64,000 bases of DNA from Sphingobacteriales bacterium (GTDB taxonomy: Bacteria > Bacteroidota > Bacteroidia > UKL13-3), in contig JAJTEN010000013.1 in assembly GCA_021298155.1 (NCBI GenBank), forward strand, positions 1 to 64,000, read 5' to 3'. Both the position numbers and the translations under genes were made by a program. Under the pieces are notes generated by a model. It saw only the letters and a list, made by a program, of their open reading frames with translations. It did no database searches and had not been told where the DNA came from. Within the stretch, counting starts at the first letter, position 1. Each line of letters begins with the position of its first letter. This document shows, piece by piece, positions 37,207-47,323 of the stretch.

Positions 37207-38640
37207 TTAAAAATACATATTCACCACAAAAACACCAGCTATTACGCAAACCAAATCTACTAATAGCATAATGCCGAGGGTATATCTGCTGTCTTTTACA
37301 TTTACGGAACCAAAGTAGAGGGCAACTACGTAAAAGGTGGTTTCGGCGGCGCCTTGGAATAAACAAGATAATTGTCCGGTAAGGCTATCTGGCCCATACG
37401 TTTTCATGGCATCAAGCATAAAGCCCCTTGAACCACCCGCACTAAATGGTCGCATAATGGCAACCGGAATGGCCTGAATAATCTGTGCATCTACCCCAAA
37501 AATTTCCATTACAGCCGTAATACCATTTAAGATAATTTGCATTAAGCCACTGTTTCTAAAAATACTCAAGGCAACCAACATGGCAATCATATACGGCAAT
37601 ACGCGCAAACCTGTGGTAAATCCATCCTTAGCCCCATGTACAAACGAGTCGAATACATTGGTTTGGTTCAGCCTAAATACCTTTTCTTTATAAATGCTAT
37701 ACATTACAATGGCCATAATGATAAACAACAAAACAGCATTGCTTAAATTGCCTGTAAAATGAATTTTAGCCTGACCTGTTAAGGTATGAATATAAACCAA
37801 CAAGAGCGCAATAATGGCCGTAATGCCACCTACAAAACCAAGCACCACCAAATTTACCAAGTTAATACGCTGTTTGATACTCACAAAAATAAGCGCGGCT
37901 AAGGTGCCAATAAACGAAGTAATAATGGTTGGCAACATAATATCTGCAGGGTTTGCCGCCTGTTGCGCCGCTCTGTATCCAATAATAGAAGTGGGTATTA
38001 AGGTTAAACCGGCAGCATGTAAGCACAGAAACATAATCTGACTATTACTCGCCTTTTCTTTATCGGTATTTATCTCCTGCATACTCTCCATAGCCCGCAA
38101 TCCAAAAGGGGTAGCGGCATTATCTAAACCCAAAAAGTTGGCTGCAAAATTCATGGTCATAAACCCATACGCTGGATGCCCTTTAGGCAATTCTGGAAAA
38201 ATACGCGCAAAAAATGGCGCCATAATTCCGGCTAATTTTAAGATAGCATTCGAATCATTCAACAGATTAAGCAAACCACAGAAAAAAGTTAAATACCCAA
38301 TAAGCGGCAACCAAATATCCATGATGGTATTTTTACAGGTAGGAAAAATACCATCGGCCGCTTGCTTTCCTTGACCTACCTCTACCATTCCTGTAGCCAA
38401 CAGCTTATATGATTTACCATCTATATGCTCAAAACTGCTACCCTTATTGGCTTGTAAAGCAAGTAGCAAAACACTGTCTGATCCAAACTCTTTTATGGGC
38501 AATTCCGACATTAACACAGGATCGTTTTGTTTGCCATTAACCAATCCGTTTAAAGAATACACTTGGTTTATGCCCAACATGTAAAAAATATACAGCGCAC
38601 TTAAGGCTATCATCCAACTCCAAAATCTACTTAATGCCAT
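37207..38640 (-). CDS. Fused SpmA/SpmB-like nucleoside-recognition membrane protein
   Basis: A 477-residue inner-membrane protein with two Gate (nucleoside recognition) domains. The N-terminal half holds GYLTFFCGLLNLLND and AANFLGLDNAATPFGLRAMESMQ, matching SpmA. The C-terminal half holds GFTTGLRVLPYMIAMLVALSIFRNSG and MRPFSAGGSRGFMLDAM, matching SpmB. In spore formers these are separate proteins. The fused form is common in non-sporulating Bacteroidota, where it has no sporulation role; the transported substrate is unknown. An extracytoplasmic loop sits at about 25-110. Confidence 0.88.
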   Translation of the reverse strand: MALSRFWSWMIALSALYIFYMLGINQVYSLNGLVNGKQNDPVLMSELPIKEFGSDSVLLLALQANKGSSFEHIDGKSYKLLATGMVEVGQGKQAADGIFPTCKNTIMDIWLPLIGYLTFFCGLLNLLNDSNAILKLAGIMAPFFARIFPELPKGHPAYGFMTMNFAANFLGLDNAATPFGLRAMESMQEINTDKEKASNSQIMFLCLHAAGLTLIPTSIIGYRAAQQAANPADIMLPTIITSFIGTLAALIFVSIKQRINLVNLVVLGFVGGITAIIALLLVYIHTLTGQAKIHFTGNLSNAVLLFIIMAIVMYSIYKEKVFRLNQTNVFDSFVHGAKDGFTTGLRVLPYMIAMLVALSIFRNSGLMQIILNGITAVMEIFGVDAQIIQAIPVAIMRPFSAGGSRGFMLDAMKTYGPDSLTGQLSCLFQGAAETTFYVVALYFGSVNVKDSRYTLGIMLLVDLVCVIAGVFVVNMYF

Positions 38641-38691
38641 GGATTAAAAAATTTATTCAATTCTACACTATTTGCTTCAAAATAAAAAAGC

Positions 38692-40539
38692 CTACTCATA
38701 GCACGTATACTTTAAAATATACATGCGGTCTTTGTTGCCATATTGCCCTCTTTCTACATATTTTATTAGGTTATTCTTGTCATCGTATTGATAGGAATAT
38801 TGATTTTGTATGACATACGTATCGTAATGCGTGTAAGATTGTAAGCGCTTATTTTTATGCGTAAACGTATGCAAACGCCTGCCATTATCTCCAATAATTG
38901 TTTCTAAATTACCTTCCTTATCATAGGCATAAATCACGTTATCTAGGTTAGGGTATTGCACAGAAAAACTCGCCATAATGTTATCTTGATGGTATTTTGA
39001 AATGTAATTGGGCGTTTGGTTCAAACCGTAACTGCTTTTGATATTGTTATAGGCATCTAGGGCATACACCGTTACATTCCCTTCTTTAAAATTATCCATA
39101 GAGGTAAAAAGCTGTACTAAGCGAGATTCATACACAAAAGAATCACGGTAAAAATACTGCGTAACACTAGGCAAATCAGTATTAGCCGAACTAATCACTT
39201 GCCACAAACAATTTTGCGCATTGTATACATACGTCTTTTGCGCTTCAATTTGATTGTAGGCATAATTAATTTCATTTAGTAAATTTCCAATACTATCATA
39301 TTCGAAATACAGCCAATTATCAGCCTGTTTACCTGAGCCAAAAACCAGCTTAATTAGCCTACCAGATTTATCATAATGGGCGGTTCTTTGCAAACTATAC
39401 TGTGTATCTGTAATCCCTTGCTCTAATACAAACAAAGATTGGGTTTTAGTGCCCACTGCTACCTTTGTGGTAAAATTACTATTGTAATCAGAAGGATTTA
39501 CCAATTGCGTATAATTCCCTTGCTGCTTTTGTAATACATTGATGTGTTGCAAGACCTTTGTTGCCTGCTTTTTATTGCTGAACCAATTTCCCAGCAAAGA
39601 GGGCTTAAGCAATAACTTGGCTAAAGATTCAAGTGGAATAGTGATGAGCACACCCAATTGTTTGCCCGCTTCAAATGAGCTGTAAAAGGGAGGCAGAATA
39701 AACTGTGCAGAAAATGGATTGAGGTTCAAAAACACATGATTTAAATCTTGGGATCTAAATTCGGGCATCTTGGTTTTATCTTTGCTTGAAGCAGATTGTG
39801 TTTCACCAGTCTCCCCTGTTTCCTCCTCTTCCACAAGGTACTCATCTTCATCATTGGCATACATGCCTAATTCATTGCCTTGATCCCAATTAAAACTATT
39901 TACATACTGCATATTAGATTGCAAAATTTGATTTAATTCTTTCGACAATAAATCTTGTAGTCCTTTCCGTTGTGTGGGTTCAAACAAGTTTAATAATGAA
40001 ATTTCTTTGCCCGTAGAAAGCTGCAAATAGTAGGTTTTTACAAAAGAGTATCCATCTAATTTATAGTTAGACTGAGGTTCAAAATAGAACTCAAACAATA
40101 CTTGGTAACACAATATATCACCCGATACAAACAAGATTTTAGGAGCTACTTCTTGTATGGTTGGAATACCCATATTTGCAGAATAATAGGCATAATTATC
40201 TGGGTAATTTTTACCCAAGGTACTTGCCAAAGCCCCATAGGCAAATGGTAAAAATTCAAATTTAAAGGCATCCGTTTCCATGTCTAAAAAGGCCTTTTTA
40301 TACATAAAATCATTGATAGCTTTAACTGCAACACCACGATTTTTAGCCTCTAAAACAGGATAATCGATATATATTCTTTCAAACTTATTATAGGCCGTTT
40401 TGGCCAAAGATTGTTGTAGGGTTTTAAAATCAATTTGCCTGTTTCCTTGCAAATCTAATACGCGCTCTGGTTTATTATTACCATAAACCCTTGAAAATAC
40501 AAGCAAGGAGAGGAAAACAAAAAATACTCTTTTTAACAT
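38692..40539 (-). CDS. Exported protein with DUF4163/DUF3298-like and YD-like parts
   Basis: A 615-residue exported protein. Residues 1-21 are a signal peptide (SRVYG-N). Residues about 55-340 resemble the DUF4163 plus DUF3298 pair known from PdaC and RsiV: IDYPVLEAKNRGVAVKAIND, then LQLSTGKEISLLNLF, and FILPPFYSSFEAGKQLGV. From about 385 to the end short repeats of the type YDKSGRLIKLVFG, YDSIGNLLNEINYAY, YDKEGNLETIIGDNGR and YDDKNNLIKYVERG appear, like YD/RHS beta-repeats. An acidic linker with EEEETGETGET lies at about 235. It lies 4 bases downstream of the MORN-repeat gene. No enzyme motif was seen. Confidence 0.65.
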   Translation of the reverse strand: MLKRVFFVFLSLLVFSRVYGNNKPERVLDLQGNRQIDFKTLQQSLAKTAYNKFERIYIDYPVLEAKNRGVAVKAINDFMYKKAFLDMETDAFKFEFLPFAYGALASTLGKNYPDNYAYYSANMGIPTIQEVAPKILFVSGDILCYQVLFEFYFEPQSNYKLDGYSFVKTYYLQLSTGKEISLLNLFEPTQRKGLQDLLSKELNQILQSNMQYVNSFNWDQGNELGMYANDEDEYLVEEEETGETGETQSASSKDKTKMPEFRSQDLNHVFLNLNPFSAQFILPPFYSSFEAGKQLGVLITIPLESLAKLLLKPSLLGNWFSNKKQATKVLQHINVLQKQQGNYTQLVNPSDYNSNFTTKVAVGTKTQSLFVLEQGITDTQYSLQRTAHYDKSGRLIKLVFGSGKQADNWLYFEYDSIGNLLNEINYAYNQIEAQKTYVYNAQNCLWQVISSANTDLPSVTQYFYRDSFVYESRLVQLFTSMDNFKEGNVTVYALDAYNNIKSSYGLNQTPNYISKYHQDNIMASFSVQYPNLDNVIYAYDKEGNLETIIGDNGRRLHTFTHKNKRLQSYTHYDTYVIQNQYSYQYDDKNNLIKYVERGQYGNKDRMYILKYTCYE

Positions 40540-40543
40540 GCAA

Positions 40544-43500
40544 CTAGGGTTTATGGATATAAAATAAAATTTCTAACACTTTTCTTTCGGGATTATACTG
40601 GCCTATTACTTTGCTAAAACCATCTTGTTTCATTTGTTGGTATAAAGCTTTTTCATCCAACCCTATTTTGGTATTGCCATCCATGTAAAATAAGCTAGCA
40701 TCTTTCACTTGCACATTTTCAATAGTTAAAAATCCGGCAATAACTTTATTGGCAACTAAAAGCTCCGAAACCTTAGCCTGTACTGGTTTATTTGCCTGCA
40801 TCAAGCGCATGGTTCCCTTTCCGTTGTGCATCAAAATTGGATCATTACCCAGCGCCTTTTCTATATCTCTACCCAATAAATGATAACCAAAAAATGTTAA
40901 ATACCTCATTTCAGAATGCCGAGGATTTGGATCTACATTGAGTACAGAGAAAGTATCTATTTTTAAAACATAATTTTTTGATAAAACATACGCATCATCC
41001 ATACATATAGATGTAGCGTTTTCAAAGTTTATTCCTTCTACTGTATAAGATAAATAAGGCACCTTAAAGTAGGCCAATACTTGTTTTTGATTTACCCCAA
41101 TTGGCTTAAATATACGTGCAGGCAATATATAAGCCAATCGGTCTGAACCAATATCTACACGCGTTTCTTGTGGTTTCTTTTGGGTAATGTTAATCGAAAA
41201 ATCTAAGTTGCTTTCTTCTCCCTCACGCAAACATGGATTAAGCCAAAGCTTCATTCCACTTTTGTTGGGAATGCCAATTTGTAGAGGCCTAAAAGTAATT
41301 AAATCAAAGCTAAAATAAGTGCTTCTCTGACTATTACTGTTTTGCAAATTTTTAAAATAACATTGGTCTAGCAAAGGCACTATGCTCTCATGAAAAGGAA
41401 ACTCCCATAATCTAGTATCCGTTTCATCAGACAATAGGCTGCTTAAAGCTTGAGCGTATCCTTTGCTGGGCGACTTATCTTTACAAGCGCATTTACCTTC
41501 AAGGGGAACTTCTTTCTTTTTGCCATTTTCATAAAAAACTGTTTGACTTATTGCACCAGTTGTATCATAATACACCCATGTGCTGTCTTCTATCCCATTT
41601 TTATAATAAGCCAACAATTGAAGAGAACCGTTTGTATGGTAATACTTAGCCAAACCATGCCGTTTATCTGCCACATAAAATTCTTCGCGCATCAATCCTT
41701 TGCCATCTGTTTTATAATACCAGTCTTGGTTCAGACCAACTCGTTTACCCTTTTCATAATATTTTAAAGCATATAACTTTCCCTCATCTGTATAATCAAC
41801 ATATTTGCCATGTAGGGTATCATTCATAAAAAAGAGGCTATCTTTAATTGTTCCATTGGGATGATAAGATATTGCCCAATCTGTTAATTTACCTGCTTTA
41901 AAAAACGACTTTTTCTCAATCGCACCTGTTTCATAAAAGGTAAACTCATAGGTAAATTGCTTCTCCTGTTGCGGATTCTCATCATACGCATAATACCTCT
42001 GCGGTAAGCCACGTATACCATGTATTTTCCATTCGCCTACCTCTTTACCTTCCTTGTAAAAACCGCTAGTATGTAAGGTTCCATTTACATTGTTAACCAA
42101 GTATTTTCCATGCAATAAACCATTTTGTAATTCCATGTAAACAAGCGTATCTCCTGCATAATTATAGACCAAAAAATACTTGTCAAATTCTCCTCCGCGC
42201 ACAAAAGTTTCCATGTGTTTTTTGCCAGTAGTGTAATAACTCTGTTGAATGCCATCTGCTTGTTTTAGAATGCGCATTTGTTTCTTTGGTGAGGCATTTA
42301 AACTAGCATATAATTGGTTCAGCCAAGATTCTGCTAATACAGTATCTCTATGCAAATTATTAAAGTTGTTATATACATGGTAGGTCATAAGACTACCATC
42401 TTGCAGCCATTGAATATCTAAACCAGCTAAATCAATAAAACGTTTCAGGTTTCCATCCGGAAACCATTCCATAAATTGTCCGTGCCGAAAGTTATTTACC
42501 GAAAGCAACTCATAGCGCAAAGCGCCATTAGGATAATAAATAGCTTGCCAAGCAGTTCCCAACCCCTCTGTATATAAATATTCATCGTTTCCCCACTTAA
42601 AAATATAGGCTTCTGAAAGTAAATTGCCATTCTCATAATACGATTCAAATTGTTTAACAGCCTTTGCATCTTGATGCTTAGTGCGATATTGCAAAGTTCC
42701 ATCAGGATAATAGCTGGCAAAAATCAACTTCTTAAAACGCATAGAATCTTTTTCATTTTGCACATAAGTCCCTTCTTTATGGAGTTTACCTTCCTTGCTA
42801 TACTCACTAAGCAAGGCATAATTATCTAAACTGCCAAATACAAATAATTGCCTTTCTATGGCTCCATTTTCAAAGTACATCGTTAACAATCCATAAGGAA
42901 TTCCTTGCACATAGTTCATATCTCTATTTACAGCTCCATTTTCAAAAAAACTTTGCTGCAATCCATGCATCAGTGAGGTATCTCTACCCTTTATTGTAAA
43001 CAATTGATAGGGCGTTTTTTCTCTCATATTGCCATTATCATAATAAGCAATATCAGCCCCCATTAATTGTCCGGCTTGGTAATTTTTCTCCGAAATCAGC
43101 TTGCCACTATTAGAATATTCTACCCATTTTCCATGGGGTAAAAAATCTTTGTATGGCTGAACCAATCTCAGCTTGCCATTTTCAAAATAGTGAAACTGAT
43201 TGCCATTAAGCAAAGGTTTTACGTAGTTCCCTTTGTTATTTTCTTGTTGATATACTTCTGTCTCTTTTGACTTATTCCCATTCTCAAACCATGCTATTTC
43301 TTTTCCATAAACCAAGCCATTTTTATACTCCACATTATATTTAGGTTTACCAGATGGATACCACTCTTTGCTTTCCCCATTTTGCTTCCCTTTTTCATAG
43401 TAAGACTCCTTCTCCTTTTTACCATTTTGAAAATAGCTCTCGTACTTCCCGCTTAGCACCTTGCTTGCTTCATTTGGTCTATTAGCAAAAACCTTAATCA

Positions 43501-43918
43501 AAGTATCATATGAACCTTTTTGTATTAATACGCCAGCTTCATTCCAGAATTTAAATTTTCCCAGGGGATTATTGGCTACATATTCGATACTCGATTTCTT
43601 TTTCCCATTGTTAAAAAACAATACCTCTTCGCCATGCTTTAAGTCATTGTAAAAATTCACAATGCTTATTGCTGTTCCGCTGGCAGTATAAGTTGTATAC
43701 TTACCATTCTTTTTATTATCAACTAATGTAAAAGATTCGGTTTTTTGTCCGCGTTGATTAAATACAACCACGTTGGCTTTATTCCCTCTGATTACCTTTA
43801 TGGAACGAATGCGTTTGGGAGAACCATATGAATCATAATAGGTGGTATCCACCCGCGTTTGTGCTTGTAGGTTCAAACCGAGCAGTATGAACCACAGTAG
43901 GCATCTTATTTTTTTCAC
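40544..43918 (-). CDS. Giant exported MORN/YwqK-repeat protein
   Basis: A 1124-residue exported protein. The start is GTG at 43916-43918, giving the signal peptide KKIRCLLWFILLGLNLQAQ. Residues about 50-810 are built of more than twenty degenerate 22-25-residue repeats with the pattern Y..NG(K)....Y..G...G.......G, such as YYEKGKQNGESKEWYPSGKP and YHTNGSLQLLAYYKNG. These match the YwqK-antitoxin / MORN-variant repeat. The C-terminal 300 residues are not repetitive and not recognised. A cysteine-containing CACKDKSP sits at the boundary. It may bind surface partners. The gene has a perfect -7 box just upstream. Confidence 0.75.
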   Translation of the reverse strand: MKKIRCLLWFILLGLNLQAQTRVDTTYYDSYGSPKRIRSIKVIRGNKANVVVFNQRGQKTESFTLVDNKKNGKYTTYTASGTAISIVNFYNDLKHGEEVLFFNNGKKKSSIEYVANNPLGKFKFWNEAGVLIQKGSYDTLIKVFANRPNEASKVLSGKYESYFQNGKKEKESYYEKGKQNGESKEWYPSGKPKYNVEYKNGLVYGKEIAWFENGNKSKETEVYQQENNKGNYVKPLLNGNQFHYFENGKLRLVQPYKDFLPHGKWVEYSNSGKLISEKNYQAGQLMGADIAYYDNGNMREKTPYQLFTIKGRDTSLMHGLQQSFFENGAVNRDMNYVQGIPYGLLTMYFENGAIERQLFVFGSLDNYALLSEYSKEGKLHKEGTYVQNEKDSMRFKKLIFASYYPDGTLQYRTKHQDAKAVKQFESYYENGNLLSEAYIFKWGNDEYLYTEGLGTAWQAIYYPNGALRYELLSVNNFRHGQFMEWFPDGNLKRFIDLAGLDIQWLQDGSLMTYHVYNNFNNLHRDTVLAESWLNQLYASLNASPKKQMRILKQADGIQQSYYTTGKKHMETFVRGGEFDKYFLVYNYAGDTLVYMELQNGLLHGKYLVNNVNGTLHTSGFYKEGKEVGEWKIHGIRGLPQRYYAYDENPQQEKQFTYEFTFYETGAIEKKSFFKAGKLTDWAISYHPNGTIKDSLFFMNDTLHGKYVDYTDEGKLYALKYYEKGKRVGLNQDWYYKTDGKGLMREEFYVADKRHGLAKYYHTNGSLQLLAYYKNGIEDSTWVYYDTTGAISQTVFYENGKKKEVPLEGKCACKDKSPSKGYAQALSSLLSDETDTRLWEFPFHESIVPLLDQCYFKNLQNSNSQRSTYFSFDLITFRPLQIGIPNKSGMKLWLNPCLREGEESNLDFSINITQKKPQETRVDIGSDRLAYILPARIFKPIGVNQKQVLAYFKVPYLSYTVEGINFENATSICMDDAYVLSKNYVLKIDTFSVLNVDPNPRHSEMRYLTFFGYHLLGRDIEKALGNDPILMHNGKGTMRLMQANKPVQAKVSELLVANKVIAGFLTIENVQVKDASLFYMDGNTKIGLDEKALYQQMKQDGFSKVIGQYNPERKVLEILFYIHKP

Positions 43919-43934
43919 AAATAATTTATTTGCC

Positions 43935-43942
43935 CAAATGTA
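43935..43942 (-). promoter_or_regulatory. Probable -7 box of MORN-repeat operon
   Basis: The minus strand reads TACATTTG, a perfect TAnnTTTG, 16 bases before the GTG start. No TTTG lies at the usual -33 distance. Confidence 0.45.
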
Positions 43943-44083
43943 AAAATATTTAAGGGAATAAATGCTTGTTGAATGGGGTTAATCGGCAATTCGTTAGAAA
44001 AGTAGGTTCACAAACTAAAGCAAGCCAAAGTCATAAAACCTACAACTTAAGATGGATATATTGGATGAGGATTACTTCTCAAC

Positions 44084-44116
44084 AAAAAAAATGGCCTGAA
44101 GCAAACTCCAGGCCAT
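44084..44116 (-). terminator. Rho-independent terminator downstream of rpoD
   Basis: Eight-bp perfect stem ATGGCCTG / CAGGCCAT (44091-44098 with 44109-44116), a 10-base loop, and on the minus strand a run of T from A-run 44084-44090. Confidence 0.8.
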
Positions 44117-44124
44117 TCTAAATT

Positions 44125-44153
44125 CTATGGACTATGGTCTATGGACCATCGAC
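44125..44153. repeat. Degenerate heptamer tandem repeat in the rpoD 3' region
   Basis: Four head-to-tail 7-base units, CTATGGA, CTATGGT, CTATGGA and CCATCGA, followed by C. The array contains the small palindrome ATGGTC-TATG-GACCAT (44134-44149). It lies between the rpoD stop and its terminator. Confidence 0.7.
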
Positions 44154-44159
44154 AAAGAA

Positions 44160-45023
44160 CTACCCCAAATACGCTTTTAAGATTTTACTCTTGCTCGATT
44201 TACGCAACCTGCGAAGGGCTTTCTCTTTAATCTGGCGAACACGCTCGCGGGTTAGACCAATTTTTTCTGAGATATCTTCTAATGTGTGAGCCGGACCACC
44301 ATCTAAACCGTAGTAATATTTTAGCACATCACGTTCTTTTTCACTTAGTGTTGAAATTACGCGGTTTATTTCTTTTTGTAAAGACTCGTTAATTAATTGT
44401 ACATCCGGACGAGGTTCATCATTGGTATCAAGAATACCCAATAAAGTATTGTCTTCACCATCAGTTAATGGCGCATCAATACTTAAATGGCGACCCGTTG
44501 AGCGCAAAGCATTTTCTACCTCTTGCAACGGAATATCCATTGCTTCTGCAATTTCTTCTACGGTTGGTTCACGTTCTAGTTCTTGCTCTAAACGAGCAGA
44601 TGTATTTCCAATTCTACCAATAGAACCTACTTTATTTAAAGGCAAGCGTACAATTCTAGATTGATCTGCTAATGCTTGTAAAATAGACTGACGAATCCAC
44701 CAAACAGCGTATGATATAAACTTGAAACCACGCGTTTCATCAAAACGTTTGGCTGCTTTTATAAGACCTAAATTTCCTTCGTTTATTAAATCACCTAAGG
44801 TTAAACCTTGATTTTGATATTGCTTAGAAACAGAAACCACAAAACGCAAATTGGCGTTCACTAAACGCTCTAATGCAACCTGATCGCCCTCTCTAATTCT
44901 TCTTGCCAACTCAACTTCTTCCTGTGCATCAATCATAGGTACCTTACTAATTTCATTTAGGTACTTATCTAGCGATTTGCTCTCGCGGTTGGTAAACTGT
45001 TTGCTTATTTTAAGCTGCCTCAT
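44160..45023 (-). CDS. rpoD: Primary sigma-70 factor of RNA polymerase
   Basis: A 287-residue primary sigma factor. Region 1.1 is absent, as in other Bacteroidota. Region 1.2 starts at about 17 ([15 protein letters not shown]); region 2 has [20 protein letters not shown] and [16 protein letters not shown], containing the 2.3-2.4 melting and -10 recognition residues; region 3 has [11 protein letters not shown]; region 4.2 has [28 protein letters not shown]. Bacteroidota sigma of this type reads TAnnTTTG-type -7 boxes, which agrees with the promoters listed here. It is transcribed alone. Confidence 0.95.
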   Translation of the reverse strand: MRQLKISKQFTNRESKSLDKYLNEISKVPMIDAQEEVELARRIREGDQVALERLVNANLRFVVSVSKQYQNQGLTLGDLINEGNLGLIKAAKRFDETRGFKFISYAVWWIRQSILQALADQSRIVRLPLNKVGSIGRIGNTSARLEQELEREPTVEEIAEAMDIPLQEVENALRSTGRHLSIDAPLTDGEDNTLLGILDTNDEPRPDVQLINESLQKEINRVISTLSEKERDVLKYYYGLDGGPAHTLEDISEKIGLTRERVRQIKEKALRRLRKSSKSKILKAYLG

Positions 45024-45072
45024 GTTATATACTATCCCTTCTTATAATTTTTAAGAATCTGCAAATTTCGTG

Positions 45073-45102
45073 AAAAGATATGTTTATCCCTCAAAAAATC
45101 AA
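45073..45102 (-). promoter_or_regulatory. Possible promoter of rpoD
   Basis: On the minus strand TTG (45100-45102), a 19-base spacer and TATCTTTT (45073-45080), seven of eight positions of TAnnTTTG. It lies about 50 bases before the ATG. Confidence 0.35.
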
Positions 45103-45144
45103 GAATAATTTACTAATAATCTATAAATCAAACAATTAATGAAT

Positions 45145-45171
45145 CTGCCAAGCGAATTTCCCATTTGGCAG
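45145..45171 (-). terminator. Hairpin after feoB, possible terminator
   Basis: CTGCCAA (45145-45151) pairs with TTGGCAG (45165-45171) around a 13-base loop, 32 bases past the feoB stop on the minus strand. There is no T-run, so termination is uncertain. Confidence 0.35.
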
Positions 45172-45202
45172 TCATATTTCTGCTTAACTCTTTAAAATAC
45201 TG

Positions 45203-47323
45203 TTAACCAAATATTTGATAAACCAATAAACTACTGCCATATGCCAAAACGGTTAGGTACACAAATTGAATAATGGCCCATTTGGCAGAAGCTGTTTCTT
45301 TTTTCACGATAGCAACGGTGCTCATACATTGTAATGCAAAAGCATAAAACAAGAGCAATGAAAATACAGTTGCTAAAGAATAAGTAGGCTTTCCTGTATT
45401 TGGGTTCTTTTCTTTAAGCATAGCTTCTCTAATAGAATCCAGGTCGTCATCAGATCCACTCACACTGTAAATAGTACTCATGGTTCCCACAAAAACCTCT
45501 CTTGCTGCCAAAGAAGTTAACAGGGAGATACCTATTTTCCAATCAAACCCAAGGGGTAAAATGGCAGGCTCAATAAATTTCCCAAATTGTCCGGCATAAC
45601 TCGCCTCTAAATAATCTGCATTTTGTTGCAAAGTTAATCCGCTCATTAAGGCTTCCTTTGTTTCATTATCCTTCATTTGTTCCATCTGCGTGGCATATTT
45701 TTCTGCCACTGCATCCATCTTTGCTTTGGGTCCGGTTGAAGCCAACACCCATAAAATAACTGAAACAGCAATAATAATTTTACCTGCACCCAGCACGAAA
45801 GCACCTGCTTTCTCATATAATGTAATTAACAAATTAGAAGCCAAGGGCAATTTATAACCGGGCAGTTCCATCAAGAAGTAATTTTGTTGATTAGACTTTA
45901 TAAAATGTTTGAACATCCAAGCACTAAATAAGGCTGCTATAAAGCCTACTAAATACATAAACATGAGAACCAGACCATGAATATTAAACGGACCAAATAC
46001 AGCAGCATCTGGAATAAACATAGAAATTAATAAAGTATATACAGGTAATCGGGCAGAACAACTCATTAAGGGAATAACCAAAATAGTAATCAGTCGCTCT
46101 CTTTTATTCTCAATACTTCTGCTGGCCATAATACTAGGTACGGCGCAGGCCATTCCTCCAATAAGTGGCACAATTGATTTTCCATTCATCCCAAAAGGGC
46201 GCATTACTTTATCCATGATAAAACCAACCCTCGCCATATAGCCTATATCTTCCAAAATGGCTATAAAGAAAAAGAGTACCACAATCTGTGGTAAAAATAC
46301 AATAACCCCACTTAAGCCTGCCAACACGCCCTGAACCAATAAATCATTTAATACTCCTGCTGGTAAGGCATTTTTTACATATTCAGATAAAGAAGCAAAT
46401 CCCAATTCTACCCAATCCATTGGGTAGGTACTCCAACTAAAAACAGCCTGAAATATCAAAAACATTAAGACTAAAAAAATACCTATTCCATAAAAGCGAT
46501 GGGTAAGAACAGCGTCAACTTTTCTGGTGATAGATTGTTTTAAATTATCTTTGGGCTTTAATCGAGCTGCCTTTACAGCCTCATCTATTATGTGGTACCT
46601 AGCAAAAACTTCATCTTCTAAAAATTGCCTGATATTAAAATTTGCTTGGTCAAAAATTGTTTTCAAGCGAAGCGATTTTTCAGATAATAAATCTTTAGCG
46701 TTGATAGCATATTGCAGCGCCGCATAAGCGTTCCTTTTATCAGTGGCTTTACTTAGCTCATTGAGCATTGCATGATCTACATTGGCCAGAGAAAAATATT
46801 CTTTGTGTGTATCAGGTATATCTGTAAGTAATACCTGTTTCAAGGTATCAATACCTTCCCTTTTACGGGCATTAATAGGAATAACCTTTACGCCTAATTG
46901 AGCTTCTAGCACAGGTATTTCATAAGCTATACCCCTACGCTCTGCCACATCTATCATGTTTAAAGCTATAAGCGCAGGCACACCCAAATCACAAACCTGG
47001 GTAAACAACAATAAATTGCGTTTTAAGTTAGATGCATCGGCTATGAAAATAACCAAATCTGGATAATTGGTTTCCGATTTATTCCTTAAAATTTCATAGG
47101 TTACCAGTTCATCAGCAGATTTCGGATATAAACTATAGGTACCGGGTAAATCTATTATTTGCAATTTAACTTGCTTACTCAATTGAGCTTCACCTATCTT
47201 TTTTTCAACCGTTGTGCCAGGGAAATTACTTACCTTTTGGTTCAGCCCGGTTAAAGCATTAAATAAAGAAGTTTTCCCGCAATTGGGATTGCCAACCAAG
47301 GCAACAGTAATCAATCTTTCCAT
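45203..47323 (-). CDS. feoB: Ferrous iron transporter FeoB
   Basis: A 706-residue inner-membrane Fe2+ transporter with an N-terminal GTPase. The start is the ATG at 47321-47323 (MERLITVALVG); the frame is open upstream through feoA, which is not a real extension. G1 is GNPNCGKTS (11-19) and G3 is DLPGTYSLYP; GMACAVPSIMASR in the membrane part and a second Gate domain follow. Eight or more membrane segments fill residues about 275-700. Its start overlaps the end of feoA by 13 bases. Confidence 0.96.
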   Translation of the reverse strand: MERLITVALVGNPNCGKTSLFNALTGLNQKVSNFPGTTVEKKIGEAQLSKQVKLQIIDLPGTYSLYPKSADELVTYEILRNKSETNYPDLVIFIADASNLKRNLLLFTQVCDLGVPALIALNMIDVAERRGIAYEIPVLEAQLGVKVIPINARKREGIDTLKQVLLTDIPDTHKEYFSLANVDHAMLNELSKATDKRNAYAALQYAINAKDLLSEKSLRLKTIFDQANFNIRQFLEDEVFARYHIIDEAVKAARLKPKDNLKQSITRKVDAVLTHRFYGIGIFLVLMFLIFQAVFSWSTYPMDWVELGFASLSEYVKNALPAGVLNDLLVQGVLAGLSGVIVFLPQIVVLFFFIAILEDIGYMARVGFIMDKVMRPFGMNGKSIVPLIGGMACAVPSIMASRSIENKRERLITILVIPLMSCSARLPVYTLLISMFIPDAAVFGPFNIHGLVLMFMYLVGFIAALFSAWMFKHFIKSNQQNYFLMELPGYKLPLASNLLITLYEKAGAFVLGAGKIIIAVSVILWVLASTGPKAKMDAVAEKYATQMEQMKDNETKEALMSGLTLQQNADYLEASYAGQFGKFIEPAILPLGFDWKIGISLLTSLAAREVFVGTMSTIYSVSGSDDDLDSIREAMLKEKNPNTGKPTYSLATVFSLLLFYAFALQCMSTVAIVKKETASAKWAIIQFVYLTVLAYGSSLLVYQIFG

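Noticed and set aside
44001-44043. Inverted repeat GTAGGTT / AACCTAC with a 29-base loop between the MORN gene and rpoD
   Set aside because: Short arms with a long loop are expected by chance, and there is no promoter, T-run or conserved partner to support a function.
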